Source of the DNA: Cryptomeria japonica
Taxonomy: Eukaryota > Streptophyta > Pinopsida > Cupressales > Cupressaceae
Reading direction: 5' to 3'
NCBI RefSeq assembly: GCF_030272615.1
Contig: NC_081411.1
Span: 831,936,160 to 832,000,159 of the forward strand
DNA: 64,000 bases
The translations under genes were made by a program, and so were the position numbers. A model generated the notes under the pieces. The model searched no databases. It saw nothing but the letters and a program-made list of their open reading frames with translations, and was not told the origin of the DNA. This document shows positions 24,312-38,050 of the stretch, piece by piece; within the stretch, counting starts at the first letter, position 1; every line of letters starts with the position of its first letter.

Positions 24312-27300
24312 ATGGCACCCATAAGAGAATTTATAGGGAAAGTGAATTACTAGGACCGAAATATCTGTGATGATTTTTTAGAGCAATTAACCATGTCCAC
24401 CAATGTTGGGGCTACGGCCAAAGAGCTAGTACCTAAGAACCCTCATCTAAAAATTGGAGATGGCCTTTATGATAAGGGTAATTGGTTGAGGGACCCTGAA
24501 ATAGGATTGTCAGGCTTAGGACTCTTCAAAGTCAGTTTTGGGTAGAGGAATTCCCTAGCTCCTTTGAATGGCATATGGGGGTAGGATGTAGGAAAGCTTG
24601 TGGTCCCAAGTGTTTTTATGGATGTAGATCTGGTAGCCTTGATTGCACAGAATTATGACTCTATGGAAAGATGCATTAGGAACATAAAGGGATCAGTCTT
24701 GATTGAGATAAATAAAGATGAATTCAGGAAAGTGTTTAAACTCAGTGAGTCCTCCAATTTGTTAGAACCAATTGACTTTGAGTCGTTAGCCCAGGTTTAC
24801 AACACACAAAGGGATCATCTTAGAAGTGGCCCATTGAAAGAATTCTTTGTAAAGATAGGGATGTTAACAGTTGTAGGCCCCAGCACAATGGAACCATTCT
24901 CTCTCAACCTATTCACTCTGAGAGCTGAAGGTATGTATTGGGCATTATGCCAGATTTTTGAAGAGGATGCTGAAAAGAATATGCCAACCCATTATATGTT
25001 AATGATTGCACAAATTCTAAACCCCTCCCTAGCAATAACATTTGGTTATGCCTCATACCTTGCTGATGCAATTCATAAAGGGCTAGTAGGAATCAAAAAT
25101 GGTAAGGTGGATAGGCCATTTGGATGGTACTCCATGTTAATGCATATGTTTCTATTCAAAGGGGCTAATTATTTTGGAAAGGAGATGGACCTGATTAAGG
25201 TCAAGGATAAAGAGGAGATGCCAGTGCAATTGTGGAGTACTGTTCTATCTTGGGATAGAGAAGATGCAAGTTATTTAAAGTTTGATAGATGCTTTGCATC
25301 TAAAATTAGGATTCTTCTATGCAGAGAAAACCCTAGAATTCCTAAGGCTCTTTTAGAGTTTCTCAGACCAAAGGAGTTTGCAGAGGATATCAAGATTGTT
25401 CACAATTGGGGAGGCATATATTTGTACCCTGTGTCTACTATTTTTAGAGTGTTTGGATTTACAGGCACCCCCTTTTTACTACCCTATTAGGTCCCATTGA
25501 AGATAGGGATTGCAAAAGTCTTGAGACAAATTGGGGGAGTACAAGAAGCAGAGCTAACCAATAGACGTAAAGGGACTATTTTCCCAACTATTACCATGGC
25601 TCACCATTTTGTGATCACTAAGGGTGGATGGAGATTTTTTGAAGAATTCTTTAAGCCATATAGGTTGTCTACTACAGTGTCAAGATGTGCAGACCCTGAG
25701 GATTTTTTCAATGGCATGTTCAGAAAAAGAGCAGTTTGCAGAGGTAGGCCACATCAATTTCAGTTCCCAGAAGATCTGATTAGAAATGAATTCAGCATAG
25801 ATGAGCAAGAACTGAGGAAGGAGAAGTGGGTGGCATATAAGAAAGCCCTTGATTTTATCCATCAATTTGACACTGGCTATGACCCCCTTTCTAGCTTCAA
25901 TCCATTTGAGGAGAAAATAAAATTCATGATTCTTTATTTTGAAGATCTCATGCAGACCTTAAAAGAAAAGAGGGAGGCCATAATGTAAAATGAGCCTGAT
26001 AAGGCTAAGATGGTATTGGCTAAGCTTGCCTTTTCTAGAGATATCCCACATGGTGACTATGTAATGCACAAAAAGTCAAAGTACACTGTGATAATGCCAG
26101 TGACAGGTGAGCCTTCCACTTCAAAAGGGAAGAGGAAAATTGAAGATGTCATTGACATCTAGGATTCCCCTAAGAAGCAGAGAGTGGGAAAGGAAATTGA
26201 AACTGATGAGCCTCAATATTCTCCATCTCAGTCTCCTATCCACATTGGAGATGAACAAGTTATGGCTGAACAATTATTGCAGTTAGGGAGTCTCAATGAG
26301 ATTACCTATACCTATGAGGAGACCCAAGAGGGGATGCCCAAAGAGACACCTAATGCTGAAATGGATTTGACTGATGGTGAGTTAAAGGGCCAAGAAATGG
26401 ACCTTACTGTTAAGCAAGCTAGTGAAGAATTCCTAGCTGAAAGTAATTTTGTCACATCAGGAGCTTTTATACAGTTTCTATGGAAGCAAAATATTGATCA
26501 ATTCAAGACTAGATGTGAACAGAGGAAAAGTGAACAGTCTCTTAAAAATACAACTCGGGTAGAAGAAGAGGTTAAGAAAGAAATGATGGAGGAGTTCAAA
26601 GAAATCACCCCTGAGAAAGGAAGAGAAATGGTAGGTGTGTTGATTCTCCCTGAATGGGATATAGCCAATGCCTTAGTGCTTGATGCAGTGAGGAAAGAAA
26701 CAAAGCCTATGGAAGGAGTGAGATTCAGCAAAGATAATGTTGCTCTTGTCATGTGGTCTTTAAAGAAGGATGAAAACAAAAGAAGGAAGGATGCATCAGA
26801 TTCTAGCCTCTTAGGAGGCATGATAGTTAAAAGAGTCCAAGACATGGGGGTAGTGAAAGCTGCAAGCACAGTCCTAGAGACTGCAAAATTCAGTGTTGCG
26901 GTGGCAAAGAAAGAGGCACAAGAAAAGGCTAATCTCCAATTGAAGTTGGAGACTATTTTAAAAGCTTACAATGATGCTAAAGAAGGAATAACCAACAGAG
27001 ACAACATAATTGCTAGACTCCATGGTCAACTAGTAGGTCAATATCATCTCGGTGAATCTTCTACACTCATGATAGCCTCCTCTCCAGCAAGACCCCCTCC
27101 TACTAGTCCCATCATTGAATATCCCCCTTCTCCTGTGCCTTCTAGTTCCCAATTATCTGAAAAATGTCCAACATGAGTTGAAAAAATTGAAACAAGCTCA
27201 GACATTGTATGCAAACAAATATGAGGAGAAGGTGAAAGCCACCATCTTGAAGTTTGCTGACTCAATCAAAACCTCCAATGTATACATAAATATGAAGAGG

Positions 27301-27933
27301 ATTCTTGAGATTTTGATCAAATTGAGAGAAGAAGAAGCCACTTTGGAACCAATCCTGAATAAGTGGGTGCCTAGAGGTAAAGAGTTAGAGCTCATGTGTT
27401 CTTCCCATGCAGATGCAGAAGAGAATGACAATATAAGGTCCACATGTGATTTTATAAAAGAGATGAATATTCTTTCAGTGGAAGGAGCAGGTATAAAAAG
27501 AAAAGCCCAACTTTATAGGAAAGAATATTCAAATCATAAATTTGAAATGTTTCCAGGAGGTTTCATTGGTCATGTCCAGCTAAAGGAAGAGAAGACTTGG
27601 TTAAAGGAGGTGGACCACAATTTGTCCCTAAGGATCAATCAGATTATTAGTACTAATGACACATCCTTATTTGTCCAAACAATTGAGGAAATTGAAAAAG
27701 TGAAATCTCATTATGGTTTCATAGAAATAGAGATTGGGCATGTACGAGTCACTTGGAAGTGGCTAGAAGATATGAAATAGAAGATTGATAGTTTTACTTG
27801 GCCTAGTGATGATGTGTATCAGGAGTGGAAAGATAAGTATATGGGACAAAAAGAAGATGCTCGAGAGCAGTTGCAGGAGGTTGCAACAGAACAACAAGAA
27901 GAGGAAGCCGCAGATGTTGAAAAGGACTTATAA
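24312..27933 (+). pseudogene. Long plus-strand ORF of unknown family inside the CACTA element
   Basis: One frame runs from ATG 24312 (MAPIREFIGKVNY) with stops at about 24351, 24540, 24579, 25488, 25986 and 26160. A frame change near 27165 continues it to TAA 27931-27933, after one more stop at 27778: about 1200 codons. The first 560 codons look globular (TLRAEGMYWALCQIFEEDAE, ITFGYASYLADAIHKGLVG, KVDRPFGWYSMLMHMFLF). A low-complexity Pro/Ser linker is followed by charged, coiled-coil-like segments (NVQHELKKLKQAQTLYANKY) and a Glu-rich end. I do not recognise the family. It has no zinc knuckle, protease or polymerase motif. It may be a captured gene or an ORF of a nested element whose ends I could not find. 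Confidence 0.6.
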
Positions 27934-29016
27934 CCGCTTCTTGAAAGTGACCGGTTGTTTGTAACAAACTTTCTTTTGAAGGGTCCAAAGCTTGTATGCA
28001 TCTATACTATTATAAATGGATACCAGGACTCCTAAAAAAATGATCGTAAGTAATTGTAAGAAAATGCAGCAAAAATTTATCTAAGCTTTTTTCTAGTCTT
28101 ATGGAGAATACTCTGAGTTTTGTAATATTTTCTCAAAATTAATATCAATATATAGACTAGAAATAGTGTATATACATAAATGTGCATAGCAGTCATAGGG
28201 CAACTCATGTCAGATGTGCAACTCAATACAATAAATAATCTTAGTTTGTAGCCCTATAGCATCATAATGCAATCCTTGACCAAGTATGCATACAAGAAAC
28301 ATCTAGTTGTATTAAGGCACAAGAATCAAAGTTAGAGGTTATGACAACTAGTGAAAAACATCAAGAACAAAAAGTTTAGTCTCAAGAATTAGGAGTTGTA
28401 ATAAAAAAACTTACAAGGATGAGGCATATTCATAACTTTTGCAGTCCCACCTTGGATATCAACACTAGAGCAACTCATATTGTTCGTGTAAAGACAAGAC
28501 AATATGGGAGTTCATTATACCCAGTAACTTGTGGTGTTGTTGTTCGTGTTGGCTCTGTTGGACCCTGCAATTAAGATTCAATATACATTATTCAATAAGA
28601 TTAACTGTGCAACATAATGAAATATTGAAAAGTGTGTTACCTTATTGAGCTTCGCTTGGTTTCGAGAATAGTTTATATTGTCTACTTAACAGGGCCAACC
28701 ATGTGAAGGTGGAAGCTCATTTGGCCCCTCGCCCCCCCCCCCAACATCACTCTAAATTCCCCATTAACATCTTATAACATTCATTCATTAATTTTTTCTA
28801 CCATTAATAAAATATAGTATTCATTCATTAATATCACATAACGTTCATTAACACATAACATTGATTAACATTAATTAACATGCAACATTCATCAATATTA
28901 ATTAACACATATCATCCATAACCATTAATTAGCACATAATTGCATTCACTAACACATAAAAATCAATCATTATCAAATAAGTTAGATTACAATCATTTCT
29001 TTCTTTGTTTTTTCTT
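27934..29016. other. Intervening AT-rich region, no gene seen
   Basis: Contains a C-run at about 28729-28742 and scattered short words cattaattaacat (28760-28960). It probably includes the 3' untranslated parts of the convergent plus-strand ORF and of the minus-strand Transposase_24-like gene. Confidence 0.5.
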
Positions 29017-31700
29017 TTAAGCTATGAAAAGACTAAGTGGAACATCGGTGTCTTCATCATTTCCCCCCTCTACAGATGTTCCACCAACTACTTGTGATCT
29101 CAATGTATGCCTAGTCCTATACTGAGGATGAGGACACTGAAGCGAAGGGGGGTCCTCTGCAATAACAAAGAAATGGGTTAAATTCAAAAAAAAAAATTAT
29201 TATTGTTACAAGTATTTCATTAATTTAGAGAACATAATTGTTGTGCTCTTTACTTGATGGGGCCACATCATTTTGTGTAGCCTCAACCTCGACATGTTGA
29301 ACACCATAGTCCTCTTCACCTGAGTGGGGAACATCACGTTCTTGAGGTTGTGTACCCAGATCATGCTCCACTTGCTCACCACTGACTACATGCTCTAAAA
29401 TATTAACAAGAAAGGTTACATTAATTACTACTCTAATTACAAATTAAGATGTTTAATTGTATTAATAGCTAAATAAATAAATTTGAATAGCAAATGAATA
29501 CCTCCACTACTGGGATGCACATTCGGACCATCATGTGCAGGTGGTGTTTCACAATTAGCAAGTTGCATTCCAATGACATGCACATTGTTATCATTGCTTG
29601 CTTATTTAAAACAAATATAGTCACTTTATGTTGGAACTCAACATCAATTAGATTATTGGTAAAGTATTCAATTTGAAACAACTTCCATTTACCATATTTA
29701 CCTATGTGACGGATGCACTCGAATGTTGTGTATGCCCACTCAATTCTCGTAGCCGATCAGCCATGACTGAATAGCCTTGCTGGTAGGCAATTCTCTTATC
29801 ATCTTCTGTGGGCGCTCTATTGAATTCAAAGCCCTACATTTTTGCTTGGTACCGTGAATTTTGCTTGCATTGTTTGATAAAAAAAAATGTTTGCAATTTA
29901 TTAATATTTTGAGACAATATGGGAGTTTACATGAGATACTTACAATTCATGCAGCAAGTTTCATGTAACCACCAGAGCCAAGTTTGTGTTGCCCGTGCTT
30001 TTCTTGCCTTGCCTTGGTTGCCTTTGAAGTGTCACTCAGTCTATAAAAAGTTTGAAATATGTTAGATTATATAAATATAAAGAGTAATTAATTAGTACAT
30101 AATTACATTCTTAATAGTATCCTGTACCTTCTTCTGGCGTCTACTGGTGTATTTCCTTTTTTCCTTTCAATTCTCTCCTTGGCATCCAAAATCAGGTCCT
30201 TCCACTCCCTCTCTGGAATCATGGGGGGGTGCTCGTACTTTAGGTTCCTCTCCAAATGGCTCCTATATTGGTCCCTCGCATACTTTAGATATGTGCCAGC
30301 TTTTTCAAGGAGCTTGGTTTTGTCAAAGGTGTCATTTCCAAACCACTCAACCATTTGGTTTGTCAATTCATCTTTTAACCTTTTTTCCTGGTTATTCCAC
30401 CTTTTAAAGCAAAAACAAACCTGTTAGATTCAGAAATGAATTGAAGCTACATTTATTACACTTCAAGAAATGGATCAAAGGAAAAGTATTCTAGCAATGA
30501 TATGAAATCAAAAGTGGATAAGGGTTAGTTCACGTATGATGTACCACCTTTTACGTATGGTGGGCCCAAATATCTGCAATGCAATGTCACTAAGATGTTT
30601 ATAGAGAATATCATTGCCTGCAAAAAATTCATGGGATCAATATTAGTCCAAAATGAGTGATCATAGAGTAAATTACAATTAGAGTATATATAATAATAAT
30701 TTTAAAGTACCTGGAACCCTTTGTATCTTTAAGGGAAGCATTTCTTCATCGCTCACCACGAATGTGGCCTGCAATGTTCCCGTACTAGCAATACAAGAAG
30801 ATCCAGGAAATGATGCTATGTTATTAGTAGTAGTCGCTTGTGGCACATCCTCATGTACATCTCCTCCTGCAAAAAATGAATCCACTATGAAATGGCATTA
30901 GAATTCAAGAAAGAATGCTTGAAGGGAAATAAACACATGACAGAAGATAGAGAAAAAGAGGGATCTACCAACAGTGGGCGGGCCAATATGACGTGCACTA
31001 GAGGATGTCTGCATGCTACATGTTGCCGACATTGCAGTCAGTAATACAGGTGAGGGTGACCTCTGATGAGGTGGCATCGACATTTGCACAGTAACATTGA
31101 CAGCACCTAAAGAATAATACATTAAATATATCAAACATTAAATATATGAGAAGTTCAAGAATTGTAAACAAGGATGAACCTTTATTTTGAAAATTGATAG
31201 TATCAAGTATGATGTGTTTTGGGTACTCAAAGTGATAAGCCAAGCAAGTGATAATACAAGAAAATCATCATCGCCTGATCCTGCAACACCCTAATCGTAG
31301 GAACAACTTTCATGAGGGTGGATAAATTGTTGTAAAAACAATACGTACATATTTTAGTTAATGACATAAAAAGAGAATAAAATATAAACCATTATTGAAC
31401 TTTTGTTATAATTAAAGCTTTCCTTACTGCTTACTTGCAATTTTTCTATTGTCTTATACAATAATTCCACCCTCTATCCTATCTCATCAGTGGTAGGATG
31501 CACGGCTGCCAAAGCAACAATCTCTTTTCTAATTTTTATAAGAGGCATTTTAAAGAATTTCACAAGATCTGTGGGATCTTCAGGGTCATCATTTCTTAAC
31601 CCTAATGAGTCCACATCCATAGAAAGGTGCTCAGGTACTGCAACTCCCTTTCCCTTTCCCCGAACATCCGTCTGTGTCAAGAATATCATTAACAATTACA
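29017..31700 (-). pseudogene. Transposase_24-like (Ptta/En/Spm, TnpA-type) gene, multi-exon
   Basis: CACTA elements usually carry a second protein that binds subterminal repeats; this gene has the right place and motifs. Minus-strand exon-like blocks in order: DVRGKGKGVAVPEHLSMDVD...KIRKEIVALAAVHPTTDEIG (31680-31474); VTVQMSMPPHQRSPSP (about 31134-30970); SDEEMLPLKIQRVPGT (30885-30700); HLSDIALQIFGPTIRKR (about 30600-30540); DELTNQMVEWFGNDTFDKTK...ERIERKKGNTPVDARRRYR (30410-30110); LSDTSKATKARQEKHGQHKL...GGYMKLAA (30045-29950); NRAPTEDDKRIAYQQGYSVM (about 29830-29710); EHVVSGEQVEHDLGTQP (about 29390-29250); ending PLSLFIA-stop at 29017. The KATKARQEKHGQHKLGSGGY phrase matches the NRAKQxxxHTGGSKS core of Transposase_24 in layout. 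Blocks are separated by AT-rich intron-like DNA; a few in-frame stops are present. Exon limits are approximate. Confidence 0.7.
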
Positions 31701-32269
31701 AAATTAGTATAAATCACTAAAAAAAAGAACATAATAATGTAACAATTTGCTTCTACCTAATTTGTACAATTACAATGAGGTTTACCTACTTGGTAGAAGT
31801 GTTGCAAGGTACATCTCTATCTACGATATGTGATGGATCCATGTCATCTTGTGACAAAGAAAAAATATAAAAAACGTTAGCGAAATTACATCATACACAA
31901 CATGAACAACATGAACTTTGTAGACAAAAAGAGTATTAAATAATAAAAAGATGTTGTCATCAAAATCATTGTAAATTTTGTAATTCCTTACCTTTACTTT
32001 ATGTAGACTATGCAGGATCCTCGACTAAATGGTCACATAAATGGTCACATAGCTAATAAACAATCCAATTTCCATAAATAAACATAGTTTAAAAATCATC
32101 ACATAAATAGTCACACCCCCTATCTCCATCTCCATATTAAAAGGTGCATCATGAATTAATTATGTAATGGCATTAGAATTCAAAACAGAATGAATTAATT
32201 ATGTGAAAAAAATTCTATCAAGAAGTCAATATTCAATAGATAATATACTAATCGCATTCCTCATACATT
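31701..32269. other. Intergenic region between the two CACTA genes
   Basis: AT-rich DNA between the start of the Transposase_24-like gene and the end of tnp2, both transcribed leftward. It would have to hold the promoter of the former. No distinctive motif is seen. Confidence 0.45.
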
Positions 32270-32426
32270 TCATTCCTCATCATCATGAACATCAAGGTCA
32301 TCATCATCATCATCATCCTCATCCTCATCGTCATCGTTGTCATCGTCATCATCATCATCATCATCATTGTCATCATCATCATCATCAACATCTTCGCCAT
32401 CATCATCACCATCATCACCATCACCG

Positions 32427-32460
<34 letters not shown>

Positions 32461-35400
32461 TATCTTCTTCTTCTTCTTCTTCTTCTTCTTCTTCTTCATT
32501 GTCATTGTGAAACTGTCAATCGTGATCATCATCCACTTCATCTTCTACTTCTTCGGTATCTTCTTCTTTGGTATCTTCTTCTTCCATCACATTATACTTT
32601 ATCGGCCTTCCTCTTGGATCATGTCTAACAACAAATGACCAACCCGATTTATGTAGAACCTCTAAGTAAAATACTTGCTCACATTGGCTTGGAAGAACAT
32701 AGGGCTCATCCCCAACTAGTTCAAATGACCTTGTATTTAGCATTATAAAACCATTATCATGTTCAATAACAGTTCTATCAGGATCATTTTTATTCAATCG
32801 TAGCATGTACCATTTGACGATGAACAAAACTAATTTGAAGGAATTAAAGTCACACTCAAGTATATCATCCAAAATGCCATAGTATCGATTTTGAGACTGT
32901 TGAGAATGAATGTCATTTCTCAATGAAATATTTGTCACCTCAAAGACTGCAGTGATGCTAGAATCACAATTTTTCTTCGTGTCATCCAACTTTTTTATGC
33001 GAAATTTATGACCATTGCAGCACATAGCGTTGTGGTGTTTGACCTGTGATATGTCAAACAAGTAAAATTTATTGGATTGTGAGTTGATAAACATATGGGT
33101 GATTAATAAATTTATACGTACCTGTTTATCTCTTAAACCATATGCTAAATCAATTTCCCTTTGCGTAACATTGGAATTTCCATTACGATGTGCTTCTTTA
33201 ACCAATGAAGCCACACCTTCCCATGTTAACGTGCGTCCAGAATGTTGACAACGTTCAATCCATACCGTCATCCAATCAAGATTGTTTGCAATATACAAAT
33301 GTAGTGCATCCCACTCTCGACCAACTATACAAAAAATAAATAGACGTCTTACAATCGATTTATTTTGAAGATTAAGAATTAATTAACTACAATAACATCT
33401 TATAATTACCTCTCACTTTCCTCAATCTACCTTTCCCCGTCAAGTACTCCCCTTCGAATTTGTTAATGGTGTTGGGATCCCAAATGCAATCCACGTGGAT
33501 CTTTGCTGCAAACTTAGGAAGATATTCAGAAATGTACACCATAGTATGGTATACCATATATCCCTCCACCATAGAACCCTTAGGATGTGCTCTTTGTCAA
33601 ACCAAAGCCTTCAAAAATTTCAAGTGCCTCTCAACCATCCACATTGACCTAGTGTGTACAGGTCCACACAATTCAATCTCCTCAACTTTGTTCTTGTGCA
33701 TTGAAATAAGTTGGAGGTAGACACTTTTGCATTTCACACATTAAATGAGGAATTTTTCTCTTCCAATATTTTATATCGTCTTTATGGATTTCTTTACATG
33801 ACAACCATCTACAAGGTATTCAAGATGAAAAAAAATATATTACATAAGAAGTAAAACAAATCACAAATATAATATCTATACAACAAACTAAACAAATATC
33901 ACTACTTACCTTATGTATTTTCCAAGATCATATATGACTTACTTGACATTATTGTTGAAGTCGTCTAGGAGAGATAGAGGTAGAACATACTGCAACAATT
34001 ATAAAATTATCTTTTCATTTTTTTGTAACATAATGAAAAGTACACGTATGCTCAGTACTTAAATACATACTAAAAACACAAGAAATGAATTACCTTAATG
34101 AAGGTATGCCAATCATGTGTTTTCATCCCTGGCCCAAATTCACTTCTTTGATATGAAATTGTTTATGTTCGTAGCAAATCCTGTGGGAAATCGAATTTTT
34201 CATATGACTTCTTTTATAGCATTGCTTTGTTGGTCCGTTAATAACCAAGGAAGCTCACTTATATTAATCTGGTCTCCATGGCTATTTGATTGAATGACAT
34301 TTATCATTGCATGATTGGAATCCTGAATGTCACTACATATTTTGACATTTTTTTCTTTGTCACACCTTCCATCCAATATTTTCCATAATGTCTCTGTTAT
34401 ATTCTTTCCAATATGCATACTATCAAACAAATGAACAATTTGTAACTGCTCGTAGTAGGGCAACCTACTAAATTGTCGGGGATAACTTTTTATTCCCTTA
34501 GGAAGATGGTCATTTATGCCTTCACGACCTTCATGATCATCAATCACATCATCAATAAACAAAACAGAATAGAAAAGATGTTTTATGACAAACCAATAGA
34601 TGGAATGGCATTACCTTGACAATTAATTCTATTATATTCCAACTTCCATAGGTGAGGTGTCATTCTTCATGGCTTTGGTGTATTCTCTTCTTTCCCATTG
34701 AAAAGATGTTTTTTAGTATTTCAATACTTATGATTTTTGTGGAGAAAATGCATTTACTCATCAAACACCTACTTTCCTAAACTTTTTGAATGACGAGATT
34801 TCATCTTTGGACCACAAACAGGACATGCAAATTTTCCCTTTGTTGGAAGACCTGCAAGATAATGTATAATTGAATTAAATATGATAATTTTTTGAATTAT
34901 AATGTTCATGCACAACTTAAACACTATAACATACCACAAAAATGTGTTATCCTTGGGGCATCGTGTATTGTCCATAGAAGCATCACATGGAATTGAAATT
35001 GTCTTTGTCCTATTGGTCTAGAGACGTCATACATAGTGACACCATTCCATAACTCCAGCAACTCGTTGATAAGAGGCTCGATATATACATTCATATCTTT
35101 AACTTGGTACTTACCTAATCGAATGAACAAAAATATTACATAATTATTATGACCATTTTACTGCAATATTTATAATTAAATTTAGATAGCTATATTTAAA
35201 TGATAAAATACCTGGAACAATCATTGCCAACATTATGTGCTCCCTCTTTATCGACATCCATGGAGGAATGTTATTGTTGATAACAAAAACAGACCACACT
35301 GAGTAAACAGATCTCATCTCTCCAAAAGTATTGACACTGTCTGCTGCCAATGAAAGCCTGAGATTGTGAGGTTCTTCTTTAAAGTGTGGCAACTTTTCCT

Positions 35401-36534
35401 CTATGTCCATAAATGTTGAACCATCTGCAAGCATTCGAATAATGTCATCTCGACTTCTATTGCATGCATGGTAATCCATAAATTGTGCCAAGCTAGTGCA
35501 CTTGAATAATCGTTGCATACGTGGAATAATGGGAATATAGCGAAGAACCTTGCGAGAAACCCTTTTTGTTATTTGATCTATTCGATATCTACTGATATGA
35601 CATTCAGGGCATTCAGTTTGAAATTCATGTTGTTTGTGATATATAATATGATCATTGGGACAAGCATCTATTGCTTGATACTCCATTCCAATATCTTTCA
35701 TAACGGCAGATAATTCTCAGTATGAGCGAGGTAGAATATTTGATGGTGGTAACAAAAACTCACCTATCAATCTACAGCAACAAAATATAATTTGTTATAA
35801 TAAAGAATATTAATGGTACAACATGATTCACAGTTTATTATGACATATATGGCATGCCTTAACATACGTGACATTGTTATGTTAGATAAATCATTCATAA
35901 CCTTCAAGTTCACCAACAACAATACAGCGGAGAGAAGAGTTGCCTACGAGCCTTCATAAAGGACCTCAAATTCCTTCTCAAGTAGAGGGACATCATGAAC
36001 AACATCAAGGTCATCTTCATCATCATGATCAGCTGCGCGAGTACTAAATGAGTCATGGATCAATGTATTTGTACCATCATCTTCAATTGTGTTTTCTGGC
36101 TCATGATCGTCATCTTCCATGAGATCATTATCTTCAACTTCGATATTCACACCTCCCTATTCATCCACTTTGAAAACCATATTCTCAGGGTTGTGTTGAC
36201 CCATACCATGTGCTCCGGGGTTCTCAACCTATATAAAATTGATAGGAACAAATAAACCATGATCATGATCTCATCATCACGTGATTTATTATGTATATAA
36301 ATTGTCAAAACGATATAATGAAAAACTTACCAATGGATGATAATCATGTCCACCTTCAATGTGACCATGCAGCCTACAATGTTTCTTCGTTATTTTGATT
36401 AGAAGTCTTCTAGTCTTTAACCCCTTACAAATTTTGCATGGACAATAACATTTTCCATCACCTTTTCTTTTTAAGTTAGACCACAATCTAGCAATTGTCT
36501 CCTTATTTTGTTGTTCATTGATATTGTCTGACAT
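32270..36534 (-). pseudogene. tnp2: CACTA transposase tnp2, multi-exon, with DUF4218 and DUF4216 regions
   Basis: Catalyses cut-and-paste transposition. Minus-strand exons in order: 36534-36331 (MSDNINEQQN, CYCPCKICKG, a Transpos_assoc-type N terminus, then a GTAAGT donor); 36232-35880 (acidic linker, one stop); 35773-35214, the TNP2 core (CPNDHIIYHKQHEFQTECPEC, LSLAADSVNTFGEMRSVYSV, NNIPPWMSIKREHIMLAMIV then PG|GT); about 35114-34933 (DMNVYIEPLINELLELWNG, LLWTIHDAPRITH); 34853-34780 (GLPTKGKFACPVCGPKM); 34562-34200 (DSMHIGKNITETLWKILDG); about 33720-33400 (EIELCGPVHTRSMWMVERHL, then GSMVEGYMVYHTMVYISEYL, DUF4218-like); 33298-32516 (DUF4216-like, EQVFYLEVLHKSGWSFVVRHD). A TGA at 32516 cuts off an acidic tail that stays open to 32270. 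Other exons also carry stops. Domain order and wording are typical of plant En/Spm. Confidence 0.92.
32285..32510. repeat. Trinucleotide (ATC)n/(TTC)n tract in the tnp2 acidic tail
   Basis: About 220 bp of CAT/ATC repeats followed by an uninterrupted (TTC) run of about 11 units near 32465-32497. On the minus strand in the tnp2 frame these encode poly-Asp and poly-Glu. The other five frames give poly-His, poly-Ile, poly-Met and so on, and should not be called genes. Confidence 0.85.
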
Positions 36535-38050
36535 GGTCTTTCTTCATAGGCAAGAAAATAGAAATTATTGTCTAACATGGTCTTTCCCTTAGGAGCTGGC
36601 AGATCCTACTTCCATACTTTAATTCTATTTTCTCAAAGGACAATCCTAAAAATCCATGCATTGCAAACAACTTTTTACACCTTTGTTGGTTGTGGTGGCG
36701 CCACAGAGAGTTTACATCAATAAATGAAGAACATGCCAATACTTTTAATGCAGCAGTAGAAGTCTATCTCTTATTCAATATCTCTAGTGAAACCCCCATG
36801 ATCTTTTGTTGGAGTAGAATTTGTTATATTCTAGAAAGGGTCTTGTCCTTTGTTGATGGGATATTCATCTACCTCAAGAAATAGATGTTCTTATCTCCAA
36901 CAAGAAGTGGAACTAAATGAAGATCTAGCACCATGAAATTAATCCTCAAAAGGATTACTATAGTTAGTTTTGGTAGATAATGATCTAGGTAAAATACTAA
37001 TGTGGCTTTATGAAACATTATGTACTAGCTTAGCATACTCTAACAACTTTGGTGCGACATGCTACACCCAATTAAGTCTCCATTGGTATCTCTATTGTGT
37101 TTATAGATTGGGATTCAATGTACTCTTTTTATACACAGATTTTACTTTCAACTGAGGAGGTTTGTGTGTACTTACTTGTCTTTCGATTGTATCCCTATTT
37201 CAAGAATTTCTTCTATCAACAAATCATTTGTTGTAAGTTATACAAGTGGAAGCTTGAACATGCCTTCCATGCTAGCCTTGTTGATACATTCAACACCATA
37301 TTGTGCAACAAATCTTTAGAACTCCATTTTTCCGAATTGAAGAGTGAGTAGTAGGGACAATCTAGGACACTTACAAAGGTTTTGCAAGAGAGATAAATAG
37401 ACCTAAATATTATGGCTTAATAATGATCAATAGGTAAACAGATAAGAAACTTTCAATATCAAAATGACTTTCTCAATTGTCTTTGCTAGAAATGGATAGA
37501 TCTGTTAATAATGGCATTATGACTGTATGTCAACTTTAGACTCAATCCAAGAAGAGCTATAACTAATATGTGATATCTAGATTTATGATCTCTATAATAT
37601 AACAATCCCATAATTATGTTTCCACGCATCTATACCACAACACAAACATCATGCTAGTGTTCAGCCATAGCAATTGATATCCTAATTATAGAATGTGAAA
37701 TATGCACATAACTATGAATAAAGATTAAGAAAAACAAAGAAAGATGCTTATTGCAAACATAAATGACTAATGGACAAGAATTGAATTCATTGTAGATAGT
37801 TTTGAATATCAAATTCACTTATTTGTGTGCATTTAGTAACTCATGTACTTGTGGCCAACCATTTATCTCTTACATAAATTAAACACTTATTAATAACATT
37901 AAATGGCTGAGTAATTATGTTTTAGTTGAAATTGAAAATAAAATATTTTATTTCAGGACAGCTCACACTATTCCCTATCATATTTTAGACTCTCGGTTTT
38001 GTTAGTAGTGGTTTGATATCTTTGGAGCTGATCATTGCATTTCTTTAGTT
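36535..38050. other. CACTA internal region without recognised genes
   Basis: AT-rich DNA between the tnp2 start and the PPR fragment. It presumably includes the tnp2 promoter. The frames at 36690-36884 and 37097-37351 show no motif that I can support. Confidence 0.45.

Noticed and set aside
26498-26869. 123-aa minus-strand frame inside the long plus-strand ORF
   Set aside because: Antisense shadow; the plus frame is far longer and continues on both sides.
32203-32638. Poly-His, poly-Ile and poly-Met frames
   Set aside because: Other-frame shadows of the tnp2 Asp/Glu tail; only the minus-strand acidic frame is continuous with a known domain.
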